Positions 25,601 to 37,200 of a DNA stretch of 64,000 nt are shown here, in pieces (the stretch's first letter is position 1; every line of letters begins with the position of its first letter). The translations under genes were made by a program, and so were the position numbers. The DNA comes from Vanessa cardui (taxonomy: Eukaryota; Arthropoda; Insecta; Lepidoptera; Nymphalidae): positions 11,039,538 through 11,103,537 of the forward strand of contig NC_061146.1 of assembly GCF_905220365.1 (NCBI RefSeq), in the 5' to 3' direction. The notes below the pieces were generated by a model. That model made no database searches, was not told the origin of the DNA, and was given only the letters and a program-made list of their open reading frames with translations.

Positions 25601-28600
25601 AGGCCGCCGGCAGCCAGCTCGACGTCGCCTCCACGATGAGCCCGGAGGCCTTCAAGGTTACCTGACTCATTTATTGCTTAAACTCGCTTTAAAAAAATCT
25701 AGATATAGGAAAGGCTATTTCATTTCATCAGCAAAATTATAAAAGAAGTAGTGACTCTTTCACTTTTCAATCTCTCCCTGACGGCCGACGCCAGGCGCTG
25801 GTGGACGAGCACGCGTTGACGATCAAGACGACGTACTGCGAGTGCCCCAACTACGAGCTCATCGTGCCCGTGCTGCTGCGCGCCGGCGTGGCCGCGCTGC
25901 CGCTGCACTGCAAGCTCACGCCCGGCATCCCGCTCAAGCCCATGCTGGCGCACCCCTCGCGCGGCGTGCACGAGGTCTTCACGCGGTACGCCACGCCCCA
26001 CCCCGCCGCGCCCCCCCCCAGCCCCGGGAACTAACGCGCGGCGCCCGCAGGTTCGAGAACGAGGAGTTCACGTGCGAGTACAAGTACGACGGCGAGCGCG
26101 CGCAGATCCACGTGCCCGGGGACGCCGCGCCGCGCTTCGCCGACGCCGCCGTGTTCAGCCGCAACCAGGAGAACAACACCAGGTGCGCACCCCCCCCCCC
26201 CCCCCACTGCTACCCGCCCGCACGCGATCCCCCTGCCCGCTCATGCGAGTCTCGATTTACTTACTGTCTAACCGTTGACCGCGCCTGTCCTCAGCAAGTA
26301 CCCGGACGTGCTGCGCCGGCTGCCGGCGCTGCTGCAGGACAGCGTGACGAGCTGCGTGCTGGACTGCGAGGCCGTGGCCTACGACACCGAGACCAAGCAG
26401 ATACTGCCGTTCCAGGTACGAGTTTATCAATAAAAGTCCCGACTCGGTGCGGAGCAAAGAAATATATATATTTAGGAGATTCCTTTATCTATGCAACTGG
26501 CTGGAAAGAGTGAAATAAAAAAAGAAACAAAAGCGCGCGAAACTGCATCAAGCTGTCGTTATTCTATCATTTTGGGCGCGAACAGTAAGGTCAATAATAT
26601 TGGCGCGACTTGTAATTTGTTATAAGTGTTATTTGTGTTTTATTTGGATTTGTAAACTCAACCGAGTAAGTAATTTACTTCAATATGTATGATTTGGTGA
26701 TTTATTTATTAGTAAATGATTGAAGTTGTTTAAATCCCGATTAAAGTTATTTATGATCTTGTCTTTTTTTAATCTATTTCACTTCTGTATGCTAAATATA
26801 TTACATCTCGGTCGAGATCGGATGGAGTGCGCTCACTGACCCCCCCCCCCCCCCCCGTGCTGTCCGCAGGTGCTGTCGACGCGCAAGCGCAAGGACGCGG
26901 CGGAGGGGCAGATCAAGGTGCAGGTGTGCGTGTTCGTGTTCGACCTGCTCTACCTCAACGGCCGCGCGCTCGTGCGCAGCGCGCTGGCCGAGCGCCGCGC
27001 GCTGCTGCGGGAACACTTCCGCGAGGTGCCCGGTGAGCCGCGCTGATACTAACCTAACGCTACACCCTGCCAGCCAGACGGAATGTTCAGATTCTAGCTG
27101 TGTTAGCTACTAACTAGTCACTTGATCCCTTTTATAGCTCTTACGATCTTAAACGTAGGTCCCAAACTGTCTAAGAGCCTGGAGTGTCGCAGGTCAGTGG
27201 CAGTTCGCGGAGGGCGGCGACTGCAGCGACGAGGAGTCCGTGCAGCGCCTGCTGGAGAACGCCATTCAGTCCTCCTGCGAGGGACTCATGCTCAAGGCCC
27301 TCCACGGGCCCCGAGCACGCTACGATATCGCGCGCCGCTCGCACAACTGGCTTAAGGTACGGTGGGGTAGTGTCCGTGCTGAATTGTTTCAAAGTTGACG
27401 TGCTCAAGTTAAATTCCACGAGAGGATGTTACACGACGGTAGAGTGAGTATATGGTTCAGTAATCGGTATAATTATGTAAAAACAACCAGTTGGTCGTCC
27501 AGCGACTTCACTTCGTTTACCACAATCATAGGCGAGTGTATTTGTGAGCCATAAATAGTCATACAATGTAGCAACTAATGATGTCGCGCCGCAGCTGAAG
27601 AAGGACTACCTGGAGGGCGTCGGCGACACCATCGACGCGGTGGTGCTGGGCGCGTACCGCGGGCGCGGCAAGCGCGCCGGCCTGTACGGCGGCTTCCTGC
27701 TGGGCTGCCGCGACGCCGACGCCGACCACTACCAGTCGCTGTGCAAGATCGGCACCGGCTTCTCCGACGAGGACCTGCGCTCGCTCACCGACGCGCTGGC
27801 GCAGCACGTCATCGACGCGCCGCGGAGCTACTACATGTGCGTGCGGGCGGTGCGTGCGCGTGCGTGCGCGTGCGTGCGCGAGCGTGCGAGTGACGGTGTC
27901 GTGCGTGCAGGTTCGACGGCGCGCACGCGGCGGACGTGTGGTTCAGCGCGGCGGCGGTGTGGGAGGTGCGCTGCGCCGACCTGTCGCTGTCGCCCGCGCA
28001 CCGCGCCGCCATCGGCCTCGTCGACCCCGAGCGCGGCATTTCGCTGCGCTTCCCCAGGTACCAGCCCCTTGTAGCGTCTGGCCTCGCGCCGGTGCCTCAC
28101 ACCATATCGTCTCATGTGCCCAATTTAATCTAATTTGAGATATACTAGTACTGGGGGTATTTATTAGCGCAGTAGATCCCAAAAATATTGTTTTCAATTT
28201 TTTTATGTTTGTTTATCTATTCGTTTGTTAAAGCTGACATCAGAAACGGTTTTACCGATTCGGATGCGGTTTTCACTAATACAAACTCGAGGAACATAAG
28301 GGGTTTGTTTTACTAAAATCGGTTCGCAAATAACAAAGCAATGCTATTTAAAAAAAATACGTGTACATATTTAATGACAAAAATTTCGTCAAGTTGCTTT
28401 CTTTGAAACTTTGGTTAGGTTGAATTAGTGTATAAAACCGTATGATTAAAAGTACATGTAAACTATTTGGTCTGAGATTTATATTTTCCAATGAAAGTTG
28501 AACTCTCTTTGATCCAATCAGATATACTAAATAGGTCTTAGCTTAGGTTGGTTCTTTTGAACTATTGAACTACTGAACATTTCTTAAAAATATTACTGGA

Positions 28601-29689
28601 AATATCTATTAACGCAACAGATCACATTGGTATGATTTTTAGAATTCCTGTGTATGTACTTTTGGTATAACACAATTAATTTGCCTAATGTGTAATGTTA
28701 ATAAAAGTGTTAATGCAGTTTTGAGTGATTTGTACTGTAGTATTAACAACATTAGCGTTAGTTTTATTAATGTCGATTGGATTTTATGGAACCAGGTCTG
28801 CGTTAAATCTTATTAATAATTTAATTCTATACAGTACGAAACGCTTTCATACATGGCTTCATACATATAATTCAAAATGAGTCCTAATGGCATACTTTTC
28901 TGAATCAATACTAAGAATTGCAGTTCTACAAGAATACATTTGGGGTCCTTTTTTGTATAATCTTTATCTTCATGTTCAACGAGTCGAGATGGCCCAGTGG
29001 TTAGAACGCGTGCATCTTAACCGATAATTGCGGGTTCAAACCCAGGCAAGCACCGCTGTTTCATGCGCTTAATTTGTCTTAATAATTCATCTCGTGCTCA
29101 GCGGTGAAGGAAAACATCGTGAGGAAACCTGCGTGTGACAAATTTCATAGAAATTCTGCCACATGTGCATTCCACCAACCCGCATTGGAACAGCGTGGTG
29201 GAATATGTTCCAAACCTTCTCCGCAAAGGGAGAGGAGGCCTTAAGCCCAGCAGTGGGAATATACAGGCTGTTGTTATTGTATCTTCATGTTAAAATTATT
29301 TGTACCCAACTACAAACTTTACCTTTAGTGACTTTTTTAAAGTTGCCTAAAAACAGCTGACGATGTATGACGATGAAAACAATGCATTATCACTTGTTTG
29401 TTTTCGCCGTTATACATTATCAATGTATAACGGCGAATTTAAAGCTTTAACTAACGGTGATCTTAATGTCACCGATTCTATAGTCCAGAAATAACTTTAG
29501 ACTCAAAGCTTCAATCTTCAGCGTCACCCAGTTATCATACAACTGATAATCACCAGGTTTGTGCGCGTTCGTGACGACAAGACGCCCGAGCAGGCGACCA
29601 GCGCCGAGCAGCTGGCGCAGATGTACCTGGCCCAGGACCAGGTCAAGAACATCGCGCAGAAGCACGTGGACCAGGACGACTTCTACTAA
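22630..29689 (+). CDS. LIG1: DNA ligase 1, ATP-dependent, complete, 16 coding exons
   Basis: Coding exons: 22630-22845, 23328-23390, 23579-23662, 23861-24209, 24454-24708, 24824-25027, 25361-25445, 25515-25656, 25795-25985, 26051-26182, 26295-26415, 26870-27032, 27193-27356, 27595-27836, 27911-28057 and 29557-29689. The total is 2691 nt, 896 residues, with all phases consistent (human LIG1 has 919). Order of parts: leader 1-47; PCNA-binding PIP box QKSITSFF at 50-57; a Lys/Ser-rich disordered linker with a basic RSKRLR stretch; the DNA-binding domain from EIDYNPAKPKYHPIKDACWS; the adenylation domain with catalytic Lys in EYKYDGERA (codon 26082-26084, residue 541); motif III LDCEAVAYD; motif IV CEGLMLKAL; motif V WLKLKKDYL; and the OB-fold, to the C-terminus DQDDFY. 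It seals nicks between Okazaki fragments and in base-excision repair. The in-frame stop TAA at 22621 bounds the start. A second in-frame ATG at 22771 (residue 48, better Kozak context) opens directly on the PIP box. Confidence 0.97.
22771..22773 (+). promoter_or_regulatory. LIG1: Probable nuclear-form start codon of LIG1 (Met48)
   Basis: The ATG follows AAC (A at -3), whereas the upstream ATG at 22630 follows TAT (T at -3). Starting at 22771 gives MSQKSITSFF, the usual beginning of animal LIG1. Confidence 0.55.
22846..23327 (+). other. LIG1 intron 1
   Basis: A 482-bp AT-rich intron. The acceptor follows a T-rich tract and TTGTTAAG at 23327. No other feature. Confidence 0.75.
25028..25360 (+). 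repeat. LIG1 intron 6 with (CA)/(CG)-rich simple repeat
   Basis: From the donor at 25028 to about 25245 the intron is almost pure ACACACGC-type alternating purine-pyrimidine sequence. It gives long meaningless open frames (His/Thr on one strand, Val/Cys on the other). The normal acceptor TATTTTTCAG ends at 25360. Confidence 0.9.
26190..26205 (+). repeat. C16 tract in LIG1 intron 10
   Basis: An uninterrupted run of C begins 7 bases after the exon 10 donor at 26183. Confidence 0.9.
26416..26869 (+). other. LIG1 intron 11
   Basis: A 454-bp AT-rich intron with a C17 run at 26840-26856, just before the acceptor GTCCGCAG. No mobile element is recognised. Confidence 0.75.
26840..26856 (+). repeat. 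C17 tract just upstream of LIG1 exon 12
   Basis: The homopolymer sits 13 bases before the acceptor AG and occupies the polypyrimidine-tract position. Confidence 0.9.
28977..29279 (+). mobile_element. Complete tRNA-derived SINE with 12-bp target-site duplications
   Basis: The head GAGTCGAGATGGCCCAGTGG contains a box A-like sequence and GCGGGTTCAAACCC a box B-like sequence. The body runs through CATCGTGAGGAAACCTGC and CCACCAACCCGCATTGG to a tail ending CAGGCTGTTGTTATTG. TATCTTCATGTT is present exactly on both sides (28965-28976 and 29280-29291). It resembles the SINE type called Metulj in Heliconius butterflies; that name is from memory. Confidence 0.9.
29403..29437. repeat. Perfect 16-bp fold-back
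   Basis: TTCGCCGTTATACATT (29403-29418) and its reverse complement (29422-29437) have only 3 bases between them. Confidence 0.9.
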
Positions 29690-29719
29690 CCCCCCCCCCA
29701 AACTCCAGATCGATGTACA

Positions 29720-29725
29720 AATAAA
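29720..29725 (+). promoter_or_regulatory. LIG1: LIG1 poly(A) signal AATAAA
   Basis: A canonical AATAAA 31 bp after the LIG1 stop codon, implying a very short 3' UTR. Confidence 0.75.
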
Positions 29726-29746
29726 ACACTTTATCGTTGCATTTGT

Positions 29747-29752
29747 TTTATT
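29747..29752 (-). promoter_or_regulatory. LRP1: Candidate LRP1 distal poly(A) signal
   Basis: TTTATT on the plus strand reads AATAAA on the minus strand. It would end an LRP1 3' UTR of about 1.5 kb. Nearer candidates exist, so usage is uncertain. Confidence 0.35.
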
Positions 29753-31241
29753 CAGACGCTACTTAACCTTACAGCATTACATCGGATCGCTTACGCTAAC
29801 TTAAACCTAATTTACACGAAGGACAAAATTCGTTCGTAGGTCCGCTCGAAGTTAAAACGACAAAATTACAATCGATAGTAATAAGCTCACGAGTTAACAT
29901 ATTTACGAAGAGTTATTCATAGATCGATTCGATTACATCTAATGATATGACGCGGTTGATGTGATCGTTTAGTTTCAATGAACACAACCTACGTAGCTGC
30001 CGATACAGTATTAACCTAAACTGGCCGGAGGCTGGCTCGCCTCGGGAATTAAACTTAAATTAATATCAAAGCTGGTTGAGCTTTTCACTTGTATATTCCA
30101 AGGAGCTATTCCTTGTTAGCAGTCAGAGGTCATTTATAAAAACATAAAAAAAACACATACAAATGCGAATATAATAATTATTAATAAATCAAAATTACAA
30201 TTTGTATGGCACAATATTGTAATGTCAAAATCATTATTACAATTGATGCCGTCATATCCGGCAACGTTTATTTTACTTAATGTTATAAATGTACAGTCAG
30301 CCTCACAAGAAAAGTAAAATGAGATTCAAATTTATGATTTATTTGTAAACAAATTTTATTTGAGTTATAAAGTTATGTTTGACGAAGATATTGATGCGAC
30401 AAACATAACACAAACAATATTATGGAGTTTCGACATTCGAGTTTTCAGGCTGACTGTACCTTTGGTCGTCAACAAAATTACAAAACTTATAAAGAGTACT
30501 CGCACGCTATCTACATTATAAATTCATTACAAATTTCGTTCGTCAATTTCTACGAACAAGTCAAAGATTGTTTTACTACATATTGGACTCTACGCGTTTA
30601 TTTAAACTAGTCATAACAAACAAACAGTAGGAAAAATCAATAAAATACTGCTTACTATAAAATGACAAAGTTATTATAAGGATTGTTGGCGCTTAACTAA
30701 ATAATTAATCCTAATTGTGTACATGACATGATAACTACAACATTAATATATCATTTTTGGTCATTTGTTACGTTTTAAAACATGACGAGAGAAGATAGAG
30801 CTGCCGTTATATTATACAATGAGAGTTATGAGAATAAGAGGGCCGCTCTCGAATCAAGTACAAACCTTACAATTGTAACTCCGTATTATGAGCTGTAAGT
30901 TATCAGAGCAAATGCAATTTGGCACAAACTTAGTGCAGTACGCACGTTATACTTGTCATCGATTACAGATAAATAAGGCAGCGCACAGACTGTGACGCCA
31001 TCTATTGAATCTTTCAAGAAGAATAACATTGTGTACGTACTTATGTCGCGCTTGCGCGTTAAATTGTACTTAAACATTTAGGATTCTCTTTACAATTATC
31101 GACATTTTACAACCTCAAACAATTCGAGAACTTTAAGAAGGAGAGTCACTTCCTAGGCAGCGACGCACTAGATACTAAACTTCCGACAAGTCGCCGGTCC
31201 CGGACGGCGGTGCCGGCGCCGGCAGCCGGCAGCCGGCCGCC

Positions 31242-34200
31242 TCACAGCAGCGCGGCGCGCTCGGGCGCGGCCTCCAGCAGCGACGCCGCCTCCTGCAACG
31301 ACCGCTCGCTACTGTGCTGTCGCCCCGCGCGCGGAACTGCGCGCCCACACGCGCACGCATTCTGTGCGCACCAGTCGCACACATGCTGTGCGCACCAGTC
31401 GCGCGCGTTAGTGCGCTCCGCACCAAATATGGAAGCTATAGTAGTCGACTCCGCAACAATTCAATGAGAACACTCGTTGAATGGGGACGACCGGTACTGC
31501 AAGTAGTAGAGACCCGCGGAGCGCACTAGCGCGGCGCAGACTGGCGGGCCCGCGCCCTACGGCCAGCTCGCTACGTCGCGAGTCCACAAATTTTACTGAA
31601 CACGTATAGATTACGGAAGTAATCACTCGCTCAATTATATTTCTATTAGCTTGTCGCACTATCGACGTATAAAGTAGAATAAAAAACGACCTCGACTGAA
31701 TTGCGATATGAGACATGAGTCGGAGTTCCGATCTCATTCTACAGAAGGCGCGCGGTAAAATTCGTGGGCCGGCGGCGGCGGCGGCGGCTACATCCGGGAG
31801 GTGGCGAGGCGCGCCGACGTTACCTCGGGCGGATTGCTGTCTTGCGGCGCGTACATACTCTCGTATATCGGATTCGCGAAGTGATTGCCGCCGTTCTGGA
31901 AAAAAAACCAAAGTTAATTTTTAACACAATTTATTTATTTATTTCATAAAAAGTAAAAACTTGTGACACTAGCAAATACGTTTATCACAATCCGAACCGG
32001 CGGGGGCGGTTACTTAAACACACACAATCAACAATAGAGACCATAGATTTAAGAACATTCCGATCTCTGCTTTATTTATTTATCTCCACTAATGCTGCCA
32101 ATGAAATGGACTATTAATCACATTATTATTGATTCTGAATAATTTTATTATATTTGATTTGAAACATAACAAAATTATGCAGACTTACCGCAGTGACATA
32201 ATTTATATCTTGCAGAGTATACTGTATTTATGTAAAGTATTTAAATTACACAATAAATATTATAAATTCGTTTTTACGACTTGATATAGATGTAGGTATA
32301 AACATAATGTTTGGGTCAATCGGTCTGCATTCCATTACTATTTTATCTTAGTTAACATTCAAAAGCGACATCTATTAAATGATTACTATCGGCGAGACCA
32401 ATCGTAATGTTAACCACAAAAATGAAAAGGCATTGTAACATGTGTGCGTTGTAATAATGAAACAGGCCTCTTCTGGGAAAATGCCTCCAGGCTAAAGGAC
32501 TTGGTGGTTATTTCGCAGGCAATTATCTTAAAGGAACCTTGAGCAAATTACGTTATTCTAAAAACTTTACTTGCTGGTATACAATGATGTTTTAGTAAAC
32601 AGATATGTTATTAATGCACAAAAAGTGAAGACTAGAAAACGTCCTAATTGGGACGTTTTCCTTTAGTCGTTATACGTAGTATTACGTTATAATACATCAT
32701 AATTATGTAGTAATACGTTTTGCGTAATTAAAACATCTAGTTATCCCTTTTACTTATTATTTTTATCAAGCTATCCTTTTTACTTTTAACGAAATGTAAA
32801 AATAAACTAAAATAAACACTTCCCGGCGCGGCACACTTTTTTCTGTTGTTTAGTATGGATTGTTACGAGAGTAACCGTACTGAAATTACAGGATATAACA
32901 TATCTGTTTATTAGAATATCATTGCTGGTATAGCTTTGTACAAGCCTTTCTGGGTGTGCAGGATGTACCAATAAATCATCAGATATTGTTATTATATAGT
33001 TGTGAGCCTCTCTTGCTTCAGGCACACGGATCATAACATCTAAGCTCCCAATGTTTGTGGCGCGTTGGTAATGTAAAGAATGATTAAATTTTAAGACGCT
33101 TATATCTAAGCGTCACTATTCCATAAAATGGCTAAGGTTATAATTAAAAGGCAATTAAAACGAGTTGACTTCGATAGATTCAACACAATGAGGTTTCCTC
33201 GCGTTATTTTCCTACATCAAAATAAATTATAAAAACAAATAAGCAACTGGAATTTATATACGAAAAAAGTCGCTAGTCTGGCTGATAGCAGTCCGTTAAG
33301 AACATTAACTGTATCGACTAAATAACATACATGTATATTAATGGGAAAATAACATTGAAATAATTCACGTTTAGATACAGCGATAATTAATCAATAAATG
33401 TTTTTTGTAGCTTCGAAATACTTTATTTGGTTTGTAAGTAACGTTTCTAAAAGTTCAAGGACGTATACTAAAATGTTATGCGATTATATCATTCAATCAA
33501 TATTGAATGTTCAATTATCGTTGCGCCGCGGTAAGGCTTTACTGAATGGTTTTAATTTTTAAAACACTGTACGGCACGTGGTTTTATGATTAGCTAGTTA
33601 CTTTATAATTGCATTTTTGTCGAATGCCAATCGTGATTTTATGCGTAATAAATAATAAGTGGGTATAGTACGACACAACTTAGATGTAGCATCGGCAAAA
33701 TTCGTAAAACCGATTACTGCGGATTTATACAACCAATAGAAATAGCTCCCTATGGCACCATTCGACGCTATTTATCGCTATCGATTCTCGCGTTAGTTCA
33801 ACCCGAGAAAGCAAGTGCATGTAAATCGACGTGTCAAATTGACGAATATATTAGGTGTGATATATTACATATGATATTACAAAATATTAAGTTTGAGTAA
33901 AGATCATATTCACATCAGAAATAAATATTAATAATTTGGGATAGCGCACTTAATTCGGATATGATCAGTTGAACGAATTTTGCCGACGCTACATCTAAGT
34001 TGTGTCGTACTATATTTGTGGTCAAGTGCATAATAGTACGAAATCTGGAGAGGAGAATAGAAGGACTAAAAAGAAAAACAATCTCCACACTTGCAATAAT
34101 ACTGTCCGGACGAGATTAATTTTTCCTGAGAGGGTCGATACTGAACTACTCAAATCAAAATACACTTGATTGCAGCAGGAAAATAAGTTTGCTGAACGAA

Positions 34201-37200
34201 TATAATTTGAAGAATTAATTTGACTAGCGGTGTTAATTGCCGAGCAGAACCGGCAAGGAAAACATAAAGGTATGCTTATTAAGTCTGGGTTTTTTTTTAT
34301 TTCCATGAAACTTAAATAAAATAATACCTACGCTCGCCACCCGCTGTCAGTAGGTAATTACTGAATATTAAGTAAATATATATGAAGCGCTAATTATTGA
34401 ATTGCGTAGTTTACTGTTAATTTGAAACTGAAACAAATTGATTACTATTTTATGCAACTGTTCATAATTCCGCAAAATATTAAGTTCTGTCGTAAATACG
34501 TATTCACAATTTGTAAATATGTATGGTTATAAAAATATGTAAAAATATATTGAGCCTTAAATGGATTTTAGTTTAATTTTTATTACAAAATAAGTAGGCG
34601 AACGAGCAAGTGACATAATGTGCCGTGACAAATATAAAACATTCCTTAAACACCAATGTGCCGACAAACCCTTGTTACCTTGAGCTGCAACTGGCTAACT
34701 CATGCTTCAAATTAAAACGGATAAAACATGTGGTAGCTCACACGAGCTTCAAAAAAGTCTTAAGAGCAAGTAATGATCAGGCAGTATGTATGTTCGTTGT
34801 GATACAGTCGCGCACGCGAACGCTAACACGCACGTGTCGCTTACACGTGCGTGTTCGCGTATGCGGCGCTGCGTGCGCGGCACTTGGTACAGTCGATATG
34901 AATACAGGCAGGAATACAGCAGTACGCTAAGTACAGCTGTCGTTACAGTGACGCAGCCGCGTGATACAGCGTCGGTTGGATGCGGAGTGGACCAACTCGT
35001 TAGGGGGGGGGGGGGCGGCGCTCACCTGCGCGGGCGCGTCGCGGTCGTCGTCGCCGGCGAGGTACATGGGGTTGCTGATCTCCAGCGCCTCCGCGCCCTC
35101 CGCCAGCCGCGCGTGCACGAAGGCGCCGCTGCGGACACACAAGCTTTTAACAACTAGTCGAAACCTAACTAAAAGCTAGGCGCCAATCTATAGAATACCC
35201 CCTTCGCGTTGAGTTGTAAATATATTTTTTTACTATAGAGTGGAACATCTCTTAATATTTTCAACATCCACTAGAACGCTATTATACCTGTTGCATTAGT
35301 GGAGTGCACCCCGACCCGACGTCGAGCTCTTTGAACAACTCATTGAACAACAAAGTCCTCCAAAGATAGTCAACAAATAAATGAATCGAGACGCGGCTGA
35401 CACACGGTGTAAGTGTGTGTTTGAATGTGAACTCAGTGGCGGCACCCGAGACCGCCGGCCGAGGCTCGAGGCACACGCGCCGCCGCGCGTTCGACACGAC
35501 AGTTGCGTCATTAACTTCACAGAGCAAAGATTTCCCAAGGAAACTACGACTTTAATTACCGGTTATTTTATGTTTATAAAAATAATGCAAGTCGCTATTC
35601 GATTTATAGCTCTGAAGGTTCCGTGTAACAGTAACATCGATACATGAGTCTCTGTGCGCAGACATTGGTTAGTTAACCATAGCGAAGCCCGTCTCGGTTC
35701 CTTTTATTTGTTTACGTTTTATCTCGATGACATGAGAGTCGTTAAAAACCCGAGAAACCTTTTTTGTGAATAATACCTGTTGCAATAACGCGAAGCGGAA
35801 ACTGTTCAATGGAAAATAATATAACTCGATAGAGTCGCACGTCGGGGATTTCCACAGGATAATGATACTAATATTGATATTTAGAGATATTGTAAACGAA
35901 AAGCGTGGTCGAGTAGGTCGTGTGTGTCCGTGTACTCACTGGCGCCTCCTGTGCACGACGTAGAGCGCGGCCAGCAGCGCGGCCAGCAGCGCCAGCAGCG
36001 CCAGCAGCCCCGCGCCCCACGCCGCGCCGCCCGCGCCCTCCGCCGCCGCGCCGCCCGCGCCGCCCGCGCACTGCAGGCCCTCGCCGCACGCGCAGAACGG
36101 CGTGCCCGGCTCGGACGGGTTATCTGGGAGAACATTGTGTCGACACTTGTTACGGATTGTTTAATGTTAATTTATTTGAAGTATTCAGGAGTATTTACGA
36201 GTGGCGTCACTCTATAGGTTTGCCACATGCTTGAGGCGTGTTCCATACTCACTCGATGGTCTCCAGATGCAGACAGTGGGAGGCGGGCAAGCAGCGGACA
36301 GGCAGGCGTGGTCGTAGCCGACGTAGTGCTGGCAGCGCGGGCCGCCCCACGCGCCGGCGCACGCGCACGCGCCGCCCTCGCCGGCGCCCGCGCCGCGCAC
36401 GCAGCGCCCTCCGTGCGCACACGAGCCTACGCATGATCCCCATTCTGTGGACACGATTGCCGTAAATTGATTATTGTTTGTGTGTAAAATGTGTTATTTC
36501 TTACTAACAAATTTTATCCAAATGTTACTTTACTAGCAGATACAACTTAGCCTAACTATTAAGAATAGTCGGGCGATTCTTAGCGAACGATTTGATGCAG
36601 GTCCGTAAATTAGGATTATTAAGAAATAGACTGCAATGGGAACACTTTAACCGAGTTTGATTTTGTGAGCTGAGATGTTATTAAAAGCTGGATATATGTA
36701 GTGGTGTTTTCTCTTGAAATGGTTCTTATAGTGTCTCTCGGTTTGACGCAAGTGTAGTTGAGAGCATTAAGTCTAGACCTAGAGTGATCTCTGGGTTCCG
36801 TAAGGACCCATTTACACAACAATGAACAGAGAAGTATTTGTACCCTTAGTTATTTTATGTGTTTACAATCGTCATGATCTTATATATTAGATAGTAACCA
36901 TGTTTCGATAGCCCGTCCTTCAAAAAACCCGAGATGACATTACGGATTGGTCTCCGATGACAAAATTTCCTTATTTATTTAATTGTTTTATAGATAGAAG
37001 TTTTTATAAAAATATATCCTTATAAACCCGTGTCACCGTGTTATTCCTAAGGTCGTATCGGCACCTTAAAATGTTATTCCTTTCACTATGTTACTAATTT
37101 ACGTTTTTCAAATGCAAGAAATTGTGTATTGTCAGCGCGTTAATTTTAATAAACTAAAATAACCCATAGCTCCGCCGGCCTCTCAATTATTATTTTATAA

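Larger units (their letters stand above)
28058..29556 (+). other. LIG1 intron 15 (1.5 kb) with SINE
   Basis: Contains a Helitron-internal-like stretch near 28225-28325, a complete SINE at 28977-29279 with target-site duplications, and a perfect 16-bp fold-back at 29403-29437. The rest is AT-rich. Confidence 0.75.
29690..31241. other. Convergent gap between LIG1 and LRP1
   Basis: The LIG1 stop is at 29687-29689 and the LRP1 stop at 31244-31242. A C10 run follows the LIG1 stop. No repeat is recognised, so most of this is plausibly the LRP1 3' UTR on the minus strand, with TTTATT (AATAAA on minus) at 29747-29752 and again near 30268 and 30355. Confidence 0.55.
31896..35025 (-). other. LRP1 intron between the two NPxY exons (3.1 kb)
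   Basis: Holds a TA-flanked MITE (33666-34012), a repeat A copy (34594-34720), a small fold-back at 32635-32660, a GC-rich imperfect palindrome near 34812-34858 and a G13 tract at 35003-35015. The rest is AT-rich. Confidence 0.7.

Noticed and set aside
28981..29052. tRNA gene suggested by box A and box B sequences
   Set aside because: The sequence is the head of a SINE with a 12-bp target-site duplication. The same head recurs at 44722 and 45873, and no full cloverleaf forms.
33973..34306. Minus-strand 94-codon frame starting in the MITE right end
   Set aside because: It overlaps the terminal inverted repeat and has no transposase motif.
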